Shown: positions 11,065 to 20,036 of the stretch, piece by piece
Layout: the number at the start of each line of letters is the position of its first letter
Position numbering within the stretch: position 1 is the stretch's first letter
Assembly: GCA_903789595.1 (NCBI GenBank)
Contig: CAIFEZ010000004.1
Coordinates: 69,132 to 133,131 of the forward strand
Origin: an uncultured eubacterium 1-6
Lineage (GTDB): Bacteria; Bacillota; Clostridia; Lachnospirales; Lachnospiraceae
Length of the DNA: 64,000 bases
Direction of reading: 5' to 3'
The notes under the pieces: model-generated
What the model saw: the letters and a program-made list of their open reading frames with translations, nothing else
Told to the model about the DNA's origin: nothing
The model's database searches: none
Translations under genes and position numbers: made by a program

Positions 11065-11897
11065 AATTAAAGAAAAACTCTCCGGTAGAACGGCTCTGGA
11101 ACGGACTGTTCGTCGAGAACCCGGTATTTGTACTGGTTCTCGGAACCTGTCCGACCCTCGCGACGACAACCTCGGCGCTCAACGCCATCGGCATGGGACT
11201 TTCCACCACCGTGATTCTGGCACTTTCAAACCTGATCATCTCGGCGCTCCGCAAGGTCATTCCGGAACGCATGCGGATGCCGGCGTATATCGTCGTCATC
11301 GCTTCCTTTGTAACGATGGTTGACTTCCTGATGGAGGGATTCACACCTGCGCTCTATGCGTCTCTGGGAATCTATATTCCTCTGATCGTCGTGAACTGCA
11401 TCATCATGGGCCGTGCCGAAGCATACGCCGGCAAGGAACCCATGATTCCTTCCTTCTTCGACGGTCTTGGAATGGGACTGGGCTTTACCGCGGCGATTTT
11501 CTGCATCGCCTCGATCCGTGAGATCATCGGTGCCGGCACCTGGTTTGGCATGCAGGTGATGCCGTCCGGTTATGTTCCGGTGAACATCTTCGTCCTGGCT
11601 CCCGGCGCTTTCCTGGTCTACGCCTTCCTTGTCGCGGTGATGAACAAGCTGAAGATCGGTGCGGGGCGCCGCCCGAAGAAAGAATGGGATCCGACCGAGA
11701 AAATCTGCGGAGACTGTCTGAGCTGCATGAAGCTCGGAATCTGTGACGAGAAGCCGGAATCCTGTTCTGAAACACCCGCGCAGACCATTGCGCGCAGCAA
11801 GGGAACCGTCGCGGAGGCAATCGCTGCGCCTGCCGCTGAAAAGCCGGCCGCCGGCGCAGCTCCGTCATCTGAGAAAAAGGAGGCGACTAAGTCATGA
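11061..11897 (+). CDS. rnfE: Rnf complex subunit RnfE with cysteine-rich C-terminal extension
   Basis: RnfE is one of the two homologous six-helix ion-channel subunits of Rnf. The core (about residues 1-200) is ordinary, with VLGTCPTLATTTSALNAIGM carrying the membrane cysteine that helps ligate a 2Fe-2S cluster with RnfA. After the last helix the protein continues to 278 residues, longer than the roughly 200-240 usual. The tail has five cysteines (216, 219, 222, 228, 235: CxxCxxCx5Cx6C) and then an Ala/Pro/Lys-rich stretch. The tail could bind metal or be a linker; its function is not known to me. It overlaps rnfA by 4 bp. Confidence 0.93.
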   Translation: MKLKKNSPVERLWNGLFVENPVFVLVLGTCPTLATTTSALNAIGMGLSTTVILALSNLIISALRKVIPERMRMPAYIVVIASFVTMVDFLMEGFTPALYASLGIYIPLIVVNCIIMGRAEAYAGKEPMIPSFFDGLGMGLGFTAAIFCIASIREIIGAGTWFGMQVMPSGYVPVNIFVLAPGAFLVYAFLVAVMNKLKIGAGRRPKKEWDPTEKICGDCLSCMKLGICDEKPESCSETPAQTIARSKGTVAEAIAAPAAEKPAAGAAPSSEKKEATKS

Positions 11898-12466
11898 CAT
11901 TACTTTTGCTGGCTGTAAATGCCTGCCTGATCAATAACGTCGTCCTTAGCCAGTTCCTCGGCATCTGCTCGTTTCTTGGCGTATCCAAGAAGCCTGATAC
12001 CGCGGCCGGCATGGGCATGGCGCTGACCTTCGTACTGACGCTTTCCAGCCTTGTGTGCGGAATCCTGTATCATGTTCTTCTGGTTCCCCTCGGACTGGAA
12101 TATCTGAAAACCATTGTATTTATTCTGATCGTGGCGGCTCTGGTTCAGTTCGTGGAGATGTTCCTGAAAAAGTTCGCAAAGGCGCTCTATGACGCTCTCG
12201 GAATTTATCTTCCGCTGATCACCACAAACTGTGCCGTACTGGGTGTAGCGCTGATCAACGTTCAGAAGGATTACAGCATCCTCACCGGTACGGTTTACGG
12301 CTTTGCCACAGCTCTCGGCTACACGATTGCAATCATCATCCTTGCAAATATCCGTGAGAAGATGGTAAACAACGATGTTCCCGCATCCTTCCGTGGATTC
12401 CCGATCGTAATGATCACTGCCGCTCTGATGTCGATCGCATTCTTCGGATTCTCGGCACTGAAGTAA
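11894..12466 (+). CDS. rnfA: Rnf complex subunit RnfA
   Basis: RnfA is the second six-helix membrane subunit, pseudo-symmetric to RnfE. The 190-residue protein opens with LAVNACLINNVVLSQFLGIC and has LITTNCAVLGVALIN in the fourth helix. These two cysteine-bearing half-helices are the ones that hold the membrane 2Fe-2S cluster in Rnf/Nqr structures. Length and hydrophobic pattern are normal. It is translationally coupled to rnfE and followed by 18 bp and a good Shine-Dalgarno for rnfB. Confidence 0.96.
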   Translation: MTLLLLAVNACLINNVVLSQFLGICSFLGVSKKPDTAAGMGMALTFVLTLSSLVCGILYHVLLVPLGLEYLKTIVFILIVAALVQFVEMFLKKFAKALYDALGIYLPLITTNCAVLGVALINVQKDYSILTGTVYGFATALGYTIAIIILANIREKMVNNDVPASFRGFPIVMITAALMSIAFFGFSALK

Positions 12467-12487
12467 TGAGTAAAGGAGGTTATTGTG

Positions 12488-13279
12488 ATGACTGTAAGTA
12501 GTATCCTGGCTGCAACGCTGATGGTCGGCGGCGTCGGCTTATTCGTCGGCATCTTCCTCAGCTTTGCCAGCAAGGCGTTTGCCGTTCCTGTTGATGAGAA
12601 GGAGCAGGCAATCGCCGAGGTCCTGCCCGGAGCGAACTGCGGCGGATGCGGATTTTCCGGCTGTGCCGCCCTGGCGGCCGCTATCGCGGCGGGAAACGCC
12701 CCCGTCAATTCCTGTGTAGTGGGACAGAAGCCCGTTGCCGATAAGATCGCGGAAATCATGGGAACTTCCGCCGGAAGCGACCAGAGGAAGGTCGCCTTTG
12801 TACGCTGCGTCGGAGACTGTGAGAGAACAACGGAAAATTACGTGTATACAGGGCCGAAGTCCTGCGCGGCCGTGAAATTCGCGCCCACGGGCGGTCCGAA
12901 GTCCTGCCGCTTCGGCTGCACCGGATTCGGCGAATGTGTCCAGGCCTGTGAATTCGGCGCCCTTTCCATTCAGAAGGGAATCGCCCATGTGGACGAGGAT
13001 CTCTGCGTTGACTGCAAAAAATGTATGGCTGCTTGCCCGAAGGGTCTCATTATCGAGGTGCCTTACCATTACGTATCCCACATCGGCTGCGTGAACCCGG
13101 AAAAGGGCAAGCCCGTCATGAACAACTGCAAAATCGGCTGCATCTCCTGTCAGAAATGCGTAAAGACCTGTCCTCAGCAGGCGATTGAAATGGTCGGCGG
13201 ATTCCCGGTCATTGATTACGCTAAATGCTCGAACTGCGGAGAATGCAAGGCAAACTGCCCGCGCAAGTGCATTGTATGA
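12488..13279 (+). CDS. rnfB: Rnf complex subunit RnfB (ferredoxin-oxidising Fe-S protein)
   Basis: RnfB accepts electrons from ferredoxin. It has one N-terminal membrane helix (residues 3-26), the RnfB-specific cluster motif NCGGCGFSGC near residue 50, and a polyferredoxin region with CRFGCTGFGECVQAC, CVDCKKCMAACP, CISCQKCVKTCP and CSNCGECKANCP. I start at the ATG at 12488, 8 bp after AAAGGAGG, rather than at the GTG 3 bp upstream. The 263-residue length is shorter than some clostridial RnfB proteins, which carry more ferredoxin repeats. It is the last gene of the operon. Confidence 0.95.
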   Translation: MTVSSILAATLMVGGVGLFVGIFLSFASKAFAVPVDEKEQAIAEVLPGANCGGCGFSGCAALAAAIAAGNAPVNSCVVGQKPVADKIAEIMGTSAGSDQRKVAFVRCVGDCERTTENYVYTGPKSCAAVKFAPTGGPKSCRFGCTGFGECVQACEFGALSIQKGIAHVDEDLCVDCKKCMAACPKGLIIEVPYHYVSHIGCVNPEKGKPVMNNCKIGCISCQKCVKTCPQQAIEMVGGFPVIDYAKCSNCGECKANCPRKCIV

Positions 13280-13340
13280 TCCTGCCGTTTCGGAATTTTG
13301 CATCAGACAGCTGCAACCGTCACCGGTTCTGATATTTACA

Positions 13341-13372
13341 AGAGGCCGCCGCGCATACGGCGGCCTCTTTTC
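13341..13372 (+). terminator. Intrinsic terminator after rnfB
   Basis: A perfect 11-bp GC-rich stem (AGAGGCCGCCG at 13341-13351, CGGCGGCCTCT at 13358-13368) with a 6-base loop ends in TTTT. It closes the rnf operon. Confidence 0.93.
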
Positions 13373-13452
13373 AGGCGGAACCGGCAAGGCGATGCTGTCC
13401 CCGCGCTTCGTAATCCCGCGCCGCTTCTGGCTGGCCGACAGGAGGATTGTAT

Positions 13453-14001
13453 ATGACAAGGAAGAACTTCGGACGAAATGATTTACTCCTGATACTCGGC
13501 ATCTTCGCCGCCGCAGTTCTGATGCTGGCGGCTTATACCCGTTACATGAGCCGCGCTGGCACTCCCATGCTTGAGATCACGGTTGACAACAGACTGTACG
13601 GCACTTACGATCTGAAGCATGACGCCGTTATAAAAATAAATGGCACAAATGTCTGCGAGATCAAAGACGGCGCCGTACGGATGATCTCTGCCGACTGCCC
13701 GGATCAGGTCTGCGTTCATTCCGTGCCGATCACCGCGAATGGCGGAAGTATTGTCTGTCTTCCAAACCGGGTTGTGCTGAAAATCGTAAACGCCAGGGAT
13801 TCCGGAAGTTCTTCTGATTCCCGGAATACGGGCGCGTACAACAGCGGCTCTTCCTCTGAGCAGGAGCCGGACAGCACGGATACTTCCTCCGGGCAGGAGC
13901 CTGACGACACAGACACTTCTTCCGGGCAGGACCGGCAGGATACCGGCACCTCCTCCGATTCGGCATCGTCTGTCCCGAAAATCGACACGCTGGCAGAGTA
14001 A
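13453..14001 (+). CDS. NusG domain II-containing membrane protein with 11-residue repeats
   Basis: This 182-residue protein has one N-terminal membrane helix (about residues 11-28) and an extracytoplasmic NusG domain II-like fold (about 38-113). The family core is ADCPDQVCVH, then GSIVCLPNRVVLKI, including three conserved cysteines. It is not transcription factor NusG, whose NGN domain is absent. The tail holds three tandem 11-residue units (134-166: SSEQEPDSTDT, SSGQEPDDTDT, SSGQDRQDTGT). The ATG at 13453 lies 7 bp after GGAGG; an upstream in-frame TTG is too close to that site. Its place between rnf and a Gx transporter/apbE suggests a role in Rnf flavin or redox maturation, which is inference. 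Confidence 0.82.
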   Translation: MTRKNFGRNDLLLILGIFAAAVLMLAAYTRYMSRAGTPMLEITVDNRLYGTYDLKHDAVIKINGTNVCEIKDGAVRMISADCPDQVCVHSVPITANGGSIVCLPNRVVLKIVNARDSGSSSDSRNTGAYNSGSSSEQEPDSTDTSSGQEPDDTDTSSGQDRQDTGTSSDSASSVPKIDTLAE

Positions 14002-14098
14002 ACAGAGCGTTACTGTTTACAGCATATCGGAAATCCCTGCCCGATCAGTTATGCGTGATGAGCAACATCAGAGCAGCACAGGAAAGGGGAAACGCATC

Positions 14099-14608
14099 AT
14101 GGACCGGAATCATAAATCAAAACGAACCGCATACCTCGGACTGCTGACCGCACTGGCCATTCTCTGCGGATACATCGAGAGCCTCATTCCCTTCAACTTC
14201 GGAATTCCGGGCATCAAGCTCGGACTCTGCAATGTGGTCATTCTGATTGTGCTCCTGCTGTTCGGCTGGAGAGAAGCCGTGCTTGTATCGGCCGCCAGAG
14301 TTGTCGTGATCGGCTTCCTCTTCGGAAATCTCTTCAGTATCGCATACAGCATGGGCGGCGCCATGCTCAGCATCCTTGTCATGACCTTGCTTATCCGCAC
14401 CGGAAAATTTCACGAAACCGGCATCAGCGCCGCCGGAGGCGCTGCTCACAACATCGGCCAGATCCTGGTCGCATATCTTGTCACCCCCGATCTTCCCCTG
14501 CTATGGTATCTCCCAATCCTCATGATAGCCGGTCTCATCACCGGCATCCTGATCGGAATTGCTCTCTGGGCCGTCCTCCTCCGGGTTCGCGGCTTGTTTT
14601 CCCTCTGA
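14099..14608 (+). CDS. Gx transporter family protein (ECF S-component-like)
   Basis: This 169-residue hydrophobic protein belongs to the Gx transporter group, older name heptaprenyl diphosphate synthase component I. Members resemble substrate-binding S components of ECF vitamin transporters. It has five or six membrane segments and the early motif YIESLIPFNFGIPGIKLGLCN, typical of the group (quoted in part: IPGIKLGLCNVVIL). I start at ATG 14099 with AAAGGGG upstream; earlier in-frame ATGs lack a ribosome site. In many Clostridia this gene sits beside the NusG-II protein and FMN-related genes. Its substrate is not established here. Confidence 0.82.
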   Translation: MDRNHKSKRTAYLGLLTALAILCGYIESLIPFNFGIPGIKLGLCNVVILIVLLLFGWREAVLVSAARVVVIGFLFGNLFSIAYSMGGAMLSILVMTLLIRTGKFHETGISAAGGAAHNIGQILVAYLVTPDLPLLWYLPILMIAGLITGILIGIALWAVLLRVRGLFSL

Positions 14609-14609
14609 T

Positions 14610-14638
14610 TTGCGCGGAAATCCAATAGCGTGTATAAT
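14610..14638 (+). promoter_or_regulatory. Probable apbE promoter
   Basis: TTGCGC (14610-14615) and a perfect TATAAT (14633-14638) are separated by 17 bp. It starts right after the stop of the Gx gene and lies about 140 bp before apbE, so apbE may be transcribed on its own. Confidence 0.55.
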
Positions 14639-14778
14639 AGAGATCTGAATTTATCCCAAGCGATTTCCTGCCGCGCTATTAATCTGTGAAGAGAATCCGG
14701 AAGATACCGGGTCGCTGCCCTGGCACGCAGAGAAATCATCGCGGCGCGCAGCAGAAGAAAACAACGGAGAATCCGATC

Positions 14779-15900
14779 ATGATAAAATTCCAAAGCAGTC
14801 ACTCACATACCGGAAAGGAAGCGCGGCGCAGACGGTTCTGTCATAGGCTTGCGCCGTGCCTGATCTGTGCCTCGCTCATATTCGGAAGTGCCTCCGGCGG
14901 CTGCGCCATTCCCTCCGGGAACCCGACAGCTGAGACATCTTCCGCGGACGCGGAGATGGCCGAGGACGCCGGGACGTACTTTGATACGGTAATTGACATC
15001 CGGGTTTACGGGGATCAGGCGGAGAAGCTTCTGAAGGGCTGTTTTTCTATCTGCGAGGATATGGAGAACACGCTCTCCGCGCAGAAGGAGAGCAGCGAGC
15101 TGTATAAGCTGAATCACCGCAACTCCGATTCGATCGAGGTCTCGGATGATCTCGCGGAATGCATCCGCAGAGGACTCCAATACGGCGAAATGTCCGACGG
15201 TGCGTTCGACATCACAATCTATCCGGTAAAGGAACTCTGGGACTTTGAAGGAGATACCGGGGATCCGGTGATTCCGGATGCCGCCGAGATCCGGAAAGCT
15301 CTGAAGCTCGTAGACTACCGCAAAGTTCATATTGACGGCAATACGGTGACCTTTGATTCTCCTGACACGCAGATCGATCTCGGCGGAATCGCCAAGGGCT
15401 ACATTTCCCTGAAATTAAAGAACTATCTGAAGGAGAACGGCTGCACCTCCGCACTGATCAATCTCGGCGGAAACGTCAGCGTGCTCGGAGAAAAGCCGGA
15501 CGGCAGCCCGTTTGTCGTCGGCATTCAGAAGCCGTTTGCAGACCGGGGAACTGTTCTGACCACCATCAACGCGGCAGACGACAGCGTGATATCCTCAGGC
15601 GTCTACGAGAGATACTTCCGGAAGAACGGGAAACTGTATCACCATATTATCGATCCGAAAACCGGATATCCGGCAGATACCGGTCTGAATCAGGCCACGA
15701 TCATCGGAACCGATGATGTGCTCGGGGACGCACTTTCCACGATCTGCATCCTGCTCGGGCAGGACAGCGCGGAGCAGCTGATCCGGGAGAACGGTCTGGA
15801 TGTCACCGTTCTGTTCACCGATACCGACAATCAGATGAGCTGGTACCCGGAAGCTCCCTCGGGAGCTTCAGATTCCATCTCATCCGCATCGTCATCCTGA
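14779..15900 (+). CDS. apbE: FAD:protein FMN transferase (ApbE), exported
   Basis: ApbE transfers FMN from FAD to a threonine of target proteins, here most plausibly RnfD and RnfG. The 373-residue protein begins with an Arg-rich stretch and a hydrophobic segment ending in SASGGC, a possible though imperfect lipobox. The catalytic domain shows the EDMENTLSAQ region, the Mg-binding motif DLGGIAKGY (about residues 199-207) and HHIIDPKTGYPA. The C-terminus is a Ser-rich tail. The ATG at 14779 is preferred; a GTG at 14686 is in frame but would add a non-signal-like leader. It has a likely promoter of its own at 14610. Confidence 0.93.
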   Translation: MIKFQSSHSHTGKEARRRRFCHRLAPCLICASLIFGSASGGCAIPSGNPTAETSSADAEMAEDAGTYFDTVIDIRVYGDQAEKLLKGCFSICEDMENTLSAQKESSELYKLNHRNSDSIEVSDDLAECIRRGLQYGEMSDGAFDITIYPVKELWDFEGDTGDPVIPDAAEIRKALKLVDYRKVHIDGNTVTFDSPDTQIDLGGIAKGYISLKLKNYLKENGCTSALINLGGNVSVLGEKPDGSPFVVGIQKPFADRGTVLTTINAADDSVISSGVYERYFRKNGKLYHHIIDPKTGYPADTGLNQATIIGTDDVLGDALSTICILLGQDSAEQLIRENGLDVTVLFTDTDNQMSWYPEAPSGASDSISSASSS

Positions 15901-16011
15901 CAGACGGAAGGATTGACTCGGAAGAACCATCGCTTCGGGAACGAGATCATTGTCCGGCATCGCATTCTGACGGACAGGCCCCTGCTGTGAAAGATTACAG
16001 GAGAAGAATAA

Positions 16012-17217
16012 TTGAAGATCATACATTGTGCGGATCTGCATCTCGATTCCAGAATGACCTCCGTTCTGAGTGCTTCTGAGGCGCGGGAGAGAAGAGCGGA
16101 TCTGCTGAAGACATTTATGAATATGGTTCGGAGCGCAAGTGAAAGCTCCGTGAAGGCGATCCTGATCAGCGGAGATCTTTTTGACTCCGAGCGTATTTCC
16201 TCAAATGCGAGAAACACAGTGTTCGAGACGATTCTCACGCATCCCGGAATCCTTTTTTTCTACCTCACGGGCAATCATGAGCGCGACGGCTTCCTCAACA
16301 GACTCTCGCGCCGGCCGGACAACCTTCTGACGTTCGGGCCGGGATGGAGAACCTACGCAATACGCGTGGATCGGGCTGGCAGACCGCACGCGGAGACGGT
16401 CGGGGAGGACGATCCTGCCGGCGGAAGAATCACAATCAGCGGACTGGAGCTGAATGAAGCGAATGCCCCGGTGGCGGCCGCCGGCCTTCATCTGTCGCCG
16501 CAGGATTTCAACATCGTCATGCTTCACGGTCAGGCGGCGAGTTATCCCGTCAAGGGAAGACCGGAGATCATCGGCCTGAATCAGTACACGAACAGGAATA
16601 TCGATTACCTGGCTCTGGGACATGTCCACCAGTATCATCAGGATGTCCTTCCGCCCGGCGGCGCGTGGTGTTATCCGGGATGCCTGGAGGGGCGGGGATT
16701 TGATGAGTGCGGCGAACACGGCTACGTGCTCCTTGATATCGAAGACAGAAACGGACAGCAGCGCGAGTCAGCTTCTGATCTGAGCGGGCAGGGGCTTCCG
16801 GGCAGCGGATTTGTCCTCAACGGAAGCTTTGTGCCGGTACCTCAGCGCCATTTTCACGAGGAATCCGTAGACATCACGGACTGCACCAGCACGCCGATGA
16901 TCATATCGAAGATGGAACGTCAGCTCGATTATCCGGCAGAAGACCTTGTGAAGGCGGTTCTGACCGGAGCTCCCGATGTGAGCTGTGAGAAGAATCCGGT
17001 GCAGATTCAGAATTATTTCAGCGCTAGATTTTTCGTCTTCCGTCTGGAAGATCAGACCAGACCGGCAGTAGATTACAATACCTATGCGCTCGATGCCTCG
17101 CTGAAGGGGGAGTTTGTGCGGACCGTACAGGAGGACCCGGATCTCTCCGACGAGAGAAAAGCAGAGATCATCCGCTGCGGAATCCTTGTGCTGGCGGGGG
17201 AGGATACCGATTTATGA
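16012..17217 (+). CDS. SbcD/YhaO-like metallophosphoesterase (DNA repair nuclease)
   Basis: This is a calcineurin-like nuclease of the Mre11/SbcD group, closest in layout to Bacillus YhaO. The 401-residue protein shows all metal motifs: D8 and H10 in CADLHLDS, GDLFD, GNHE, then MLHGQ and GHVHQY. The start is the TTG at 16012, 8 bp after AGGAG, because it begins MKIIHCADLHLD as in relatives. It overlaps the next gene by 4 bp, which encodes the ATPase partner. The pair should process DNA ends or hairpins; substrate preference cannot be read from sequence. Confidence 0.9.
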   Translation: MKIIHCADLHLDSRMTSVLSASEARERRADLLKTFMNMVRSASESSVKAILISGDLFDSERISSNARNTVFETILTHPGILFFYLTGNHERDGFLNRLSRRPDNLLTFGPGWRTYAIRVDRAGRPHAETVGEDDPAGGRITISGLELNEANAPVAAAGLHLSPQDFNIVMLHGQAASYPVKGRPEIIGLNQYTNRNIDYLALGHVHQYHQDVLPPGGAWCYPGCLEGRGFDECGEHGYVLLDIEDRNGQQRESASDLSGQGLPGSGFVLNGSFVPVPQRHFHEESVDITDCTSTPMIISKMERQLDYPAEDLVKAVLTGAPDVSCEKNPVQIQNYFSARFFVFRLEDQTRPAVDYNTYALDASLKGEFVRTVQEDPDLSDERKAEIIRCGILVLAGEDTDL

Positions 17218-20036
17218 AATTAATCAGCTGTCATATTGAAAATTTCGGCCGCCTTGAGAATCTTGACCTGGAATTTCATGACGGTCTCAATCCGATCCTC
17301 CGGGAAAACGGCTGGGGAAAAAGCACCTTCGCTCATTTTCTGCTGGTCATGTTCTACGGATTTGCCAACGAACGGAAGAAGAATGACCTGGAGAATGAAC
17401 GAAGGCGGTTCTCTCCGTGGCAGAACGGTGTCTACGGAGGGAGCATCACCTTCATCTGGCATGACCGGAAATACCGCCTGGAGCGCACGTTCGGCCCGAG
17501 GGACGGAAAGGAAGACACGCTTGCGCAGTTCGATGCGGACACCGGGCTTGTCTGCCGCGATTTCTCAGCTGTCCCAGGCGAGGATATTTTTTCGCTCGAC
17601 AGGCCTTCGTTTGAACGCACCATCTTCATCGGACAGCAGTCCGTCCACACCGACGTCACCGCCGGCATTCACGCGAAGATCGGGGATCTGACCGGGGAGC
17701 AGGCCGATATGAGCATGTACGACGAGGCACAGAAACGGCTCAAATCCGAGACCGACCGGCTCACGCCATCCAGGAAAACCGGTGACATCTATAAGCTGAA
17801 AGCTCATCTGGCGGAGCTTTCCGCCGTAATCTCCGGCAAAGCCGGTGAGGAAAACGCGTATCATCAGAACAACCTGAAGATCGCATCTCTTCAGGAGGAG
17901 AAGAGAGATCTGCTCTCCGAGCTGGAGCAGCTGCAGAGCGACCAGAGAACTCTGAGCCGCGAGAAGGACCTGGGTGTCAGAAGGGAAATCTACGAAAACC
18001 TCCGGCGCGAGGAAGCTGCTGCCCTGAAGGACCGCGATGACATGCGCAGCCGGTTTCCCGATGAGGTACCGGATCCCGCGGATGTCGATGAGTGGCTGGA
18101 GACTGCCAATACGCTGGACCGCAGAGCAGCTTCGGACGGGAGCGAGGATCTTTCCCCCGAGCAGCAGCAGGAATATATCCGCCTGCATTCTGCCTTCCGG
18201 AAGGAGATACCCGAAGAATCGGCGATTGCCCGTGCGGAGGAGCTGAACCGAAACCTTCAGATTGCCATTCATCAGGCATCGAAGAGCCGTCTCTCTCCGG
18301 AAGAAGAGAAAAAGCGGCAGGAGGATGCAGCTTCCTTCTCCAGCTACCTTCCCGAAAGCGACGAGATTTCGGAGGCAATCCGGAACTGGAACCGCAGAAA
18401 CGCCATCGTCAGCGCCTTGCCTCAGAAAAAGGCGAACGCGCGGCTGCTGAAGAATATGCTGGAACGAAACGCCGGGAAGGAAGCACCGCGCCGGTCCGCT
18501 CATACCTTTGCCGGTATTTTTCTGATCTTCTGCGGCATTGCAATGATTGCCGCGGGCTTTTTCGTCAGCCGCAGTCCGGCCGGCGGATTCGGCATCCCTG
18601 TCGTTGCGCTCATGGGCGCCGGAATTTTCAGCCTTCTCATCGGCTCGATTCTGGAATTCATAACAGGAAGGGCCGGAAACAGAAAGAAGCGTTCCTCCGG
18701 AGATTTGGCCGTCGAAACCGGCGCGGAATCCGATTCCCGTCCCGGATCCGCTCAAGCCGAAAAACAGTCCGGCTCCCTCAACGAGTCGGCCGAGGAGGAG
18801 CTGCGGCAGCTTTCCTATGAAATCCGGGCGGATGAAGAGGAAATCGACGGGATTGAGCAGACAGTGCAGGCTCTTTTCGACCGGATCGGCATCATTGTGC
18901 CGCTCGAGGACACGTATCAGACGCTGTATGATCTGCGCGGAGAGGTGAGAGAATATCAGGAACTGGAGCGCCGCGCCGAGCGGTTCCGATCCGGAGAGGA
19001 AAATCGGAAAATCAGAGAAATGGAAGAGCGGCTGTACCGGTTCCTGGCGGCATTTTATCCTGATCTCGACGAGGGCGCCGACATGAGTCAGGCGATGCAG
19101 GAACTGAAATATGATGTCAGACGCTACCGCGAATTCATGGACCGCAGAGAAAAACAGCAGCTTGCAAGCGACCGCAGAAGCCGAAAAGAAAACGAGCTCC
19201 GGGAATACCTCAGGAGCATCGGCTATCTTCCGGAACGAGATATGGTGAAGCAGCTCACCCGGATCCGGGATCAGCTTGTGCAGCTGTCCTCTCTTGAGGA
19301 AATCTATCAGAACCGGAAGGCTGCCCGTGAACAGTTCGAGGATCATCATAATATGGGGCAGATTCTGGCGGGAGTTCCTGGTTCGAAGCGAACCGGAGTC
19401 TCCGGGAAACCCGGTCAGACCCTGGAATCCATTTCCGGCCGTCAGGAGGAAATTCACAACAGGATCTCAGACCTGGAATCGCAAATTCAGTCCTGTCAGC
19501 GGGATTCCGAGCGGATCAACAGCCGCCTCGAGGAAATCGCGGATGCGGAAAATGAGAGGGAACTCGGTGAACAGAAGCTGAAAAAGCTTGAGCACCGCTA
19601 TGAAGTCCTGATGGCAGCCCGACGCTTTCTGGAGGAGGCAAGAGCCCGTTTTTCCGCAAAGTTCATGGAGCCCGTCCGGAAGGAATACATGAAATACTAT
19701 CAGCTTCTTTCCCCCGATGACGGCAAGGAATACACACTCGATGCCGATCTGAACATCCGGGTACGGGAAGCGGGCGCTTCCAGAGACGTCGGATATCTGA
19801 GCGAAGGATACCAGGATCTGATCGGTCTCTGCCGGAGAATGGCAATGATCGATATCATGTACAAAAACGAGAAGCCGTTTCTGCTGTTTGATGATCCCTT
19901 TGTCAATCTGGATGACCGGAAGCTGACCGGCGCCCGCGATTTTCTCGCGAAAATCGCCGAAAATTATCAAATTATCTACCTGACCTGTCAGAACGCCCGG
20001 AACTACAGCGAAAACGGCCGCCCGGAGGACGCGTGA
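17214..20036 (+). CDS. SbcC/YhaN-like ATPase with a membrane hairpin in its coiled coil
   Basis: This 940-residue protein is a Rad50/SbcC-type ATPase partner of the preceding nuclease. The N-terminal P-loop is ENGWGKST (residues 31-38); the C-terminal half has the signature YLSEGYQDL (about 861) and Walker B FLLFDDPF (about 889). Between them are two long coiled-coil arms. At roughly residues 431-487 there are two hydrophobic helices separated by a short Gly/Pro-rich turn, instead of the zinc hook found in SbcC and Rad50. YhaN-type proteins share this plan. It would place the complex at the membrane, an inference from hydrophobicity. Confidence 0.88.
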   Translation: MKLISCHIENFGRLENLDLEFHDGLNPILRENGWGKSTFAHFLLVMFYGFANERKKNDLENERRRFSPWQNGVYGGSITFIWHDRKYRLERTFGPRDGKEDTLAQFDADTGLVCRDFSAVPGEDIFSLDRPSFERTIFIGQQSVHTDVTAGIHAKIGDLTGEQADMSMYDEAQKRLKSETDRLTPSRKTGDIYKLKAHLAELSAVISGKAGEENAYHQNNLKIASLQEEKRDLLSELEQLQSDQRTLSREKDLGVRREIYENLRREEAAALKDRDDMRSRFPDEVPDPADVDEWLETANTLDRRAASDGSEDLSPEQQQEYIRLHSAFRKEIPEESAIARAEELNRNLQIAIHQASKSRLSPEEEKKRQEDAASFSSYLPESDEISEAIRNWNRRNAIVSALPQKKANARLLKNMLERNAGKEAPRRSAHTFAGIFLIFCGIAMIAAGFFVSRSPAGGFGIPVVALMGAGIFSLLIGSILEFITGRAGNRKKRSSGDLAVETGAESDSRPGSAQAEKQSGSLNESAEEELRQLSYEIRADEEEIDGIEQTVQALFDRIGIIVPLEDTYQTLYDLRGEVREYQELERRAERFRSGEENRKIREMEERLYRFLAAFYPDLDEGADMSQAMQELKYDVRRYREFMDRREKQQLASDRRSRKENELREYLRSIGYLPERDMVKQLTRIRDQLVQLSSLEEIYQNRKAAREQFEDHHNMGQILAGVPGSKRTGVSGKPGQTLESISGRQEEIHNRISDLESQIQSCQRDSERINSRLEEIADAENERELGEQKLKKLEHRYEVLMAARRFLEEARARFSAKFMEPVRKEYMKYYQLLSPDDGKEYTLDADLNIRVREAGASRDVGYLSEGYQDLIGLCRRMAMIDIMYKNEKPFLLFDDPFVNLDDRKLTGARDFLAKIAENYQIIYLTCQNARNYSENGRPEDA

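Noticed and set aside
13453-14001. Transcription factor NusG
   Set aside because: Only a domain II-like fold is present, behind a membrane helix; the NGN domain is missing.
13996-14045. Further copy of repeat family 2 (AACAGTAAC-like end on the minus strand)
   Set aside because: Similarity is limited to about ten bases, too little to separate from chance.
17565-19457. Open frame of about 630 codons on the minus strand opposite the SbcC-like gene
   Set aside because: Antisense shadow of the coiled-coil coding sequence; product is low in recognisable motifs.
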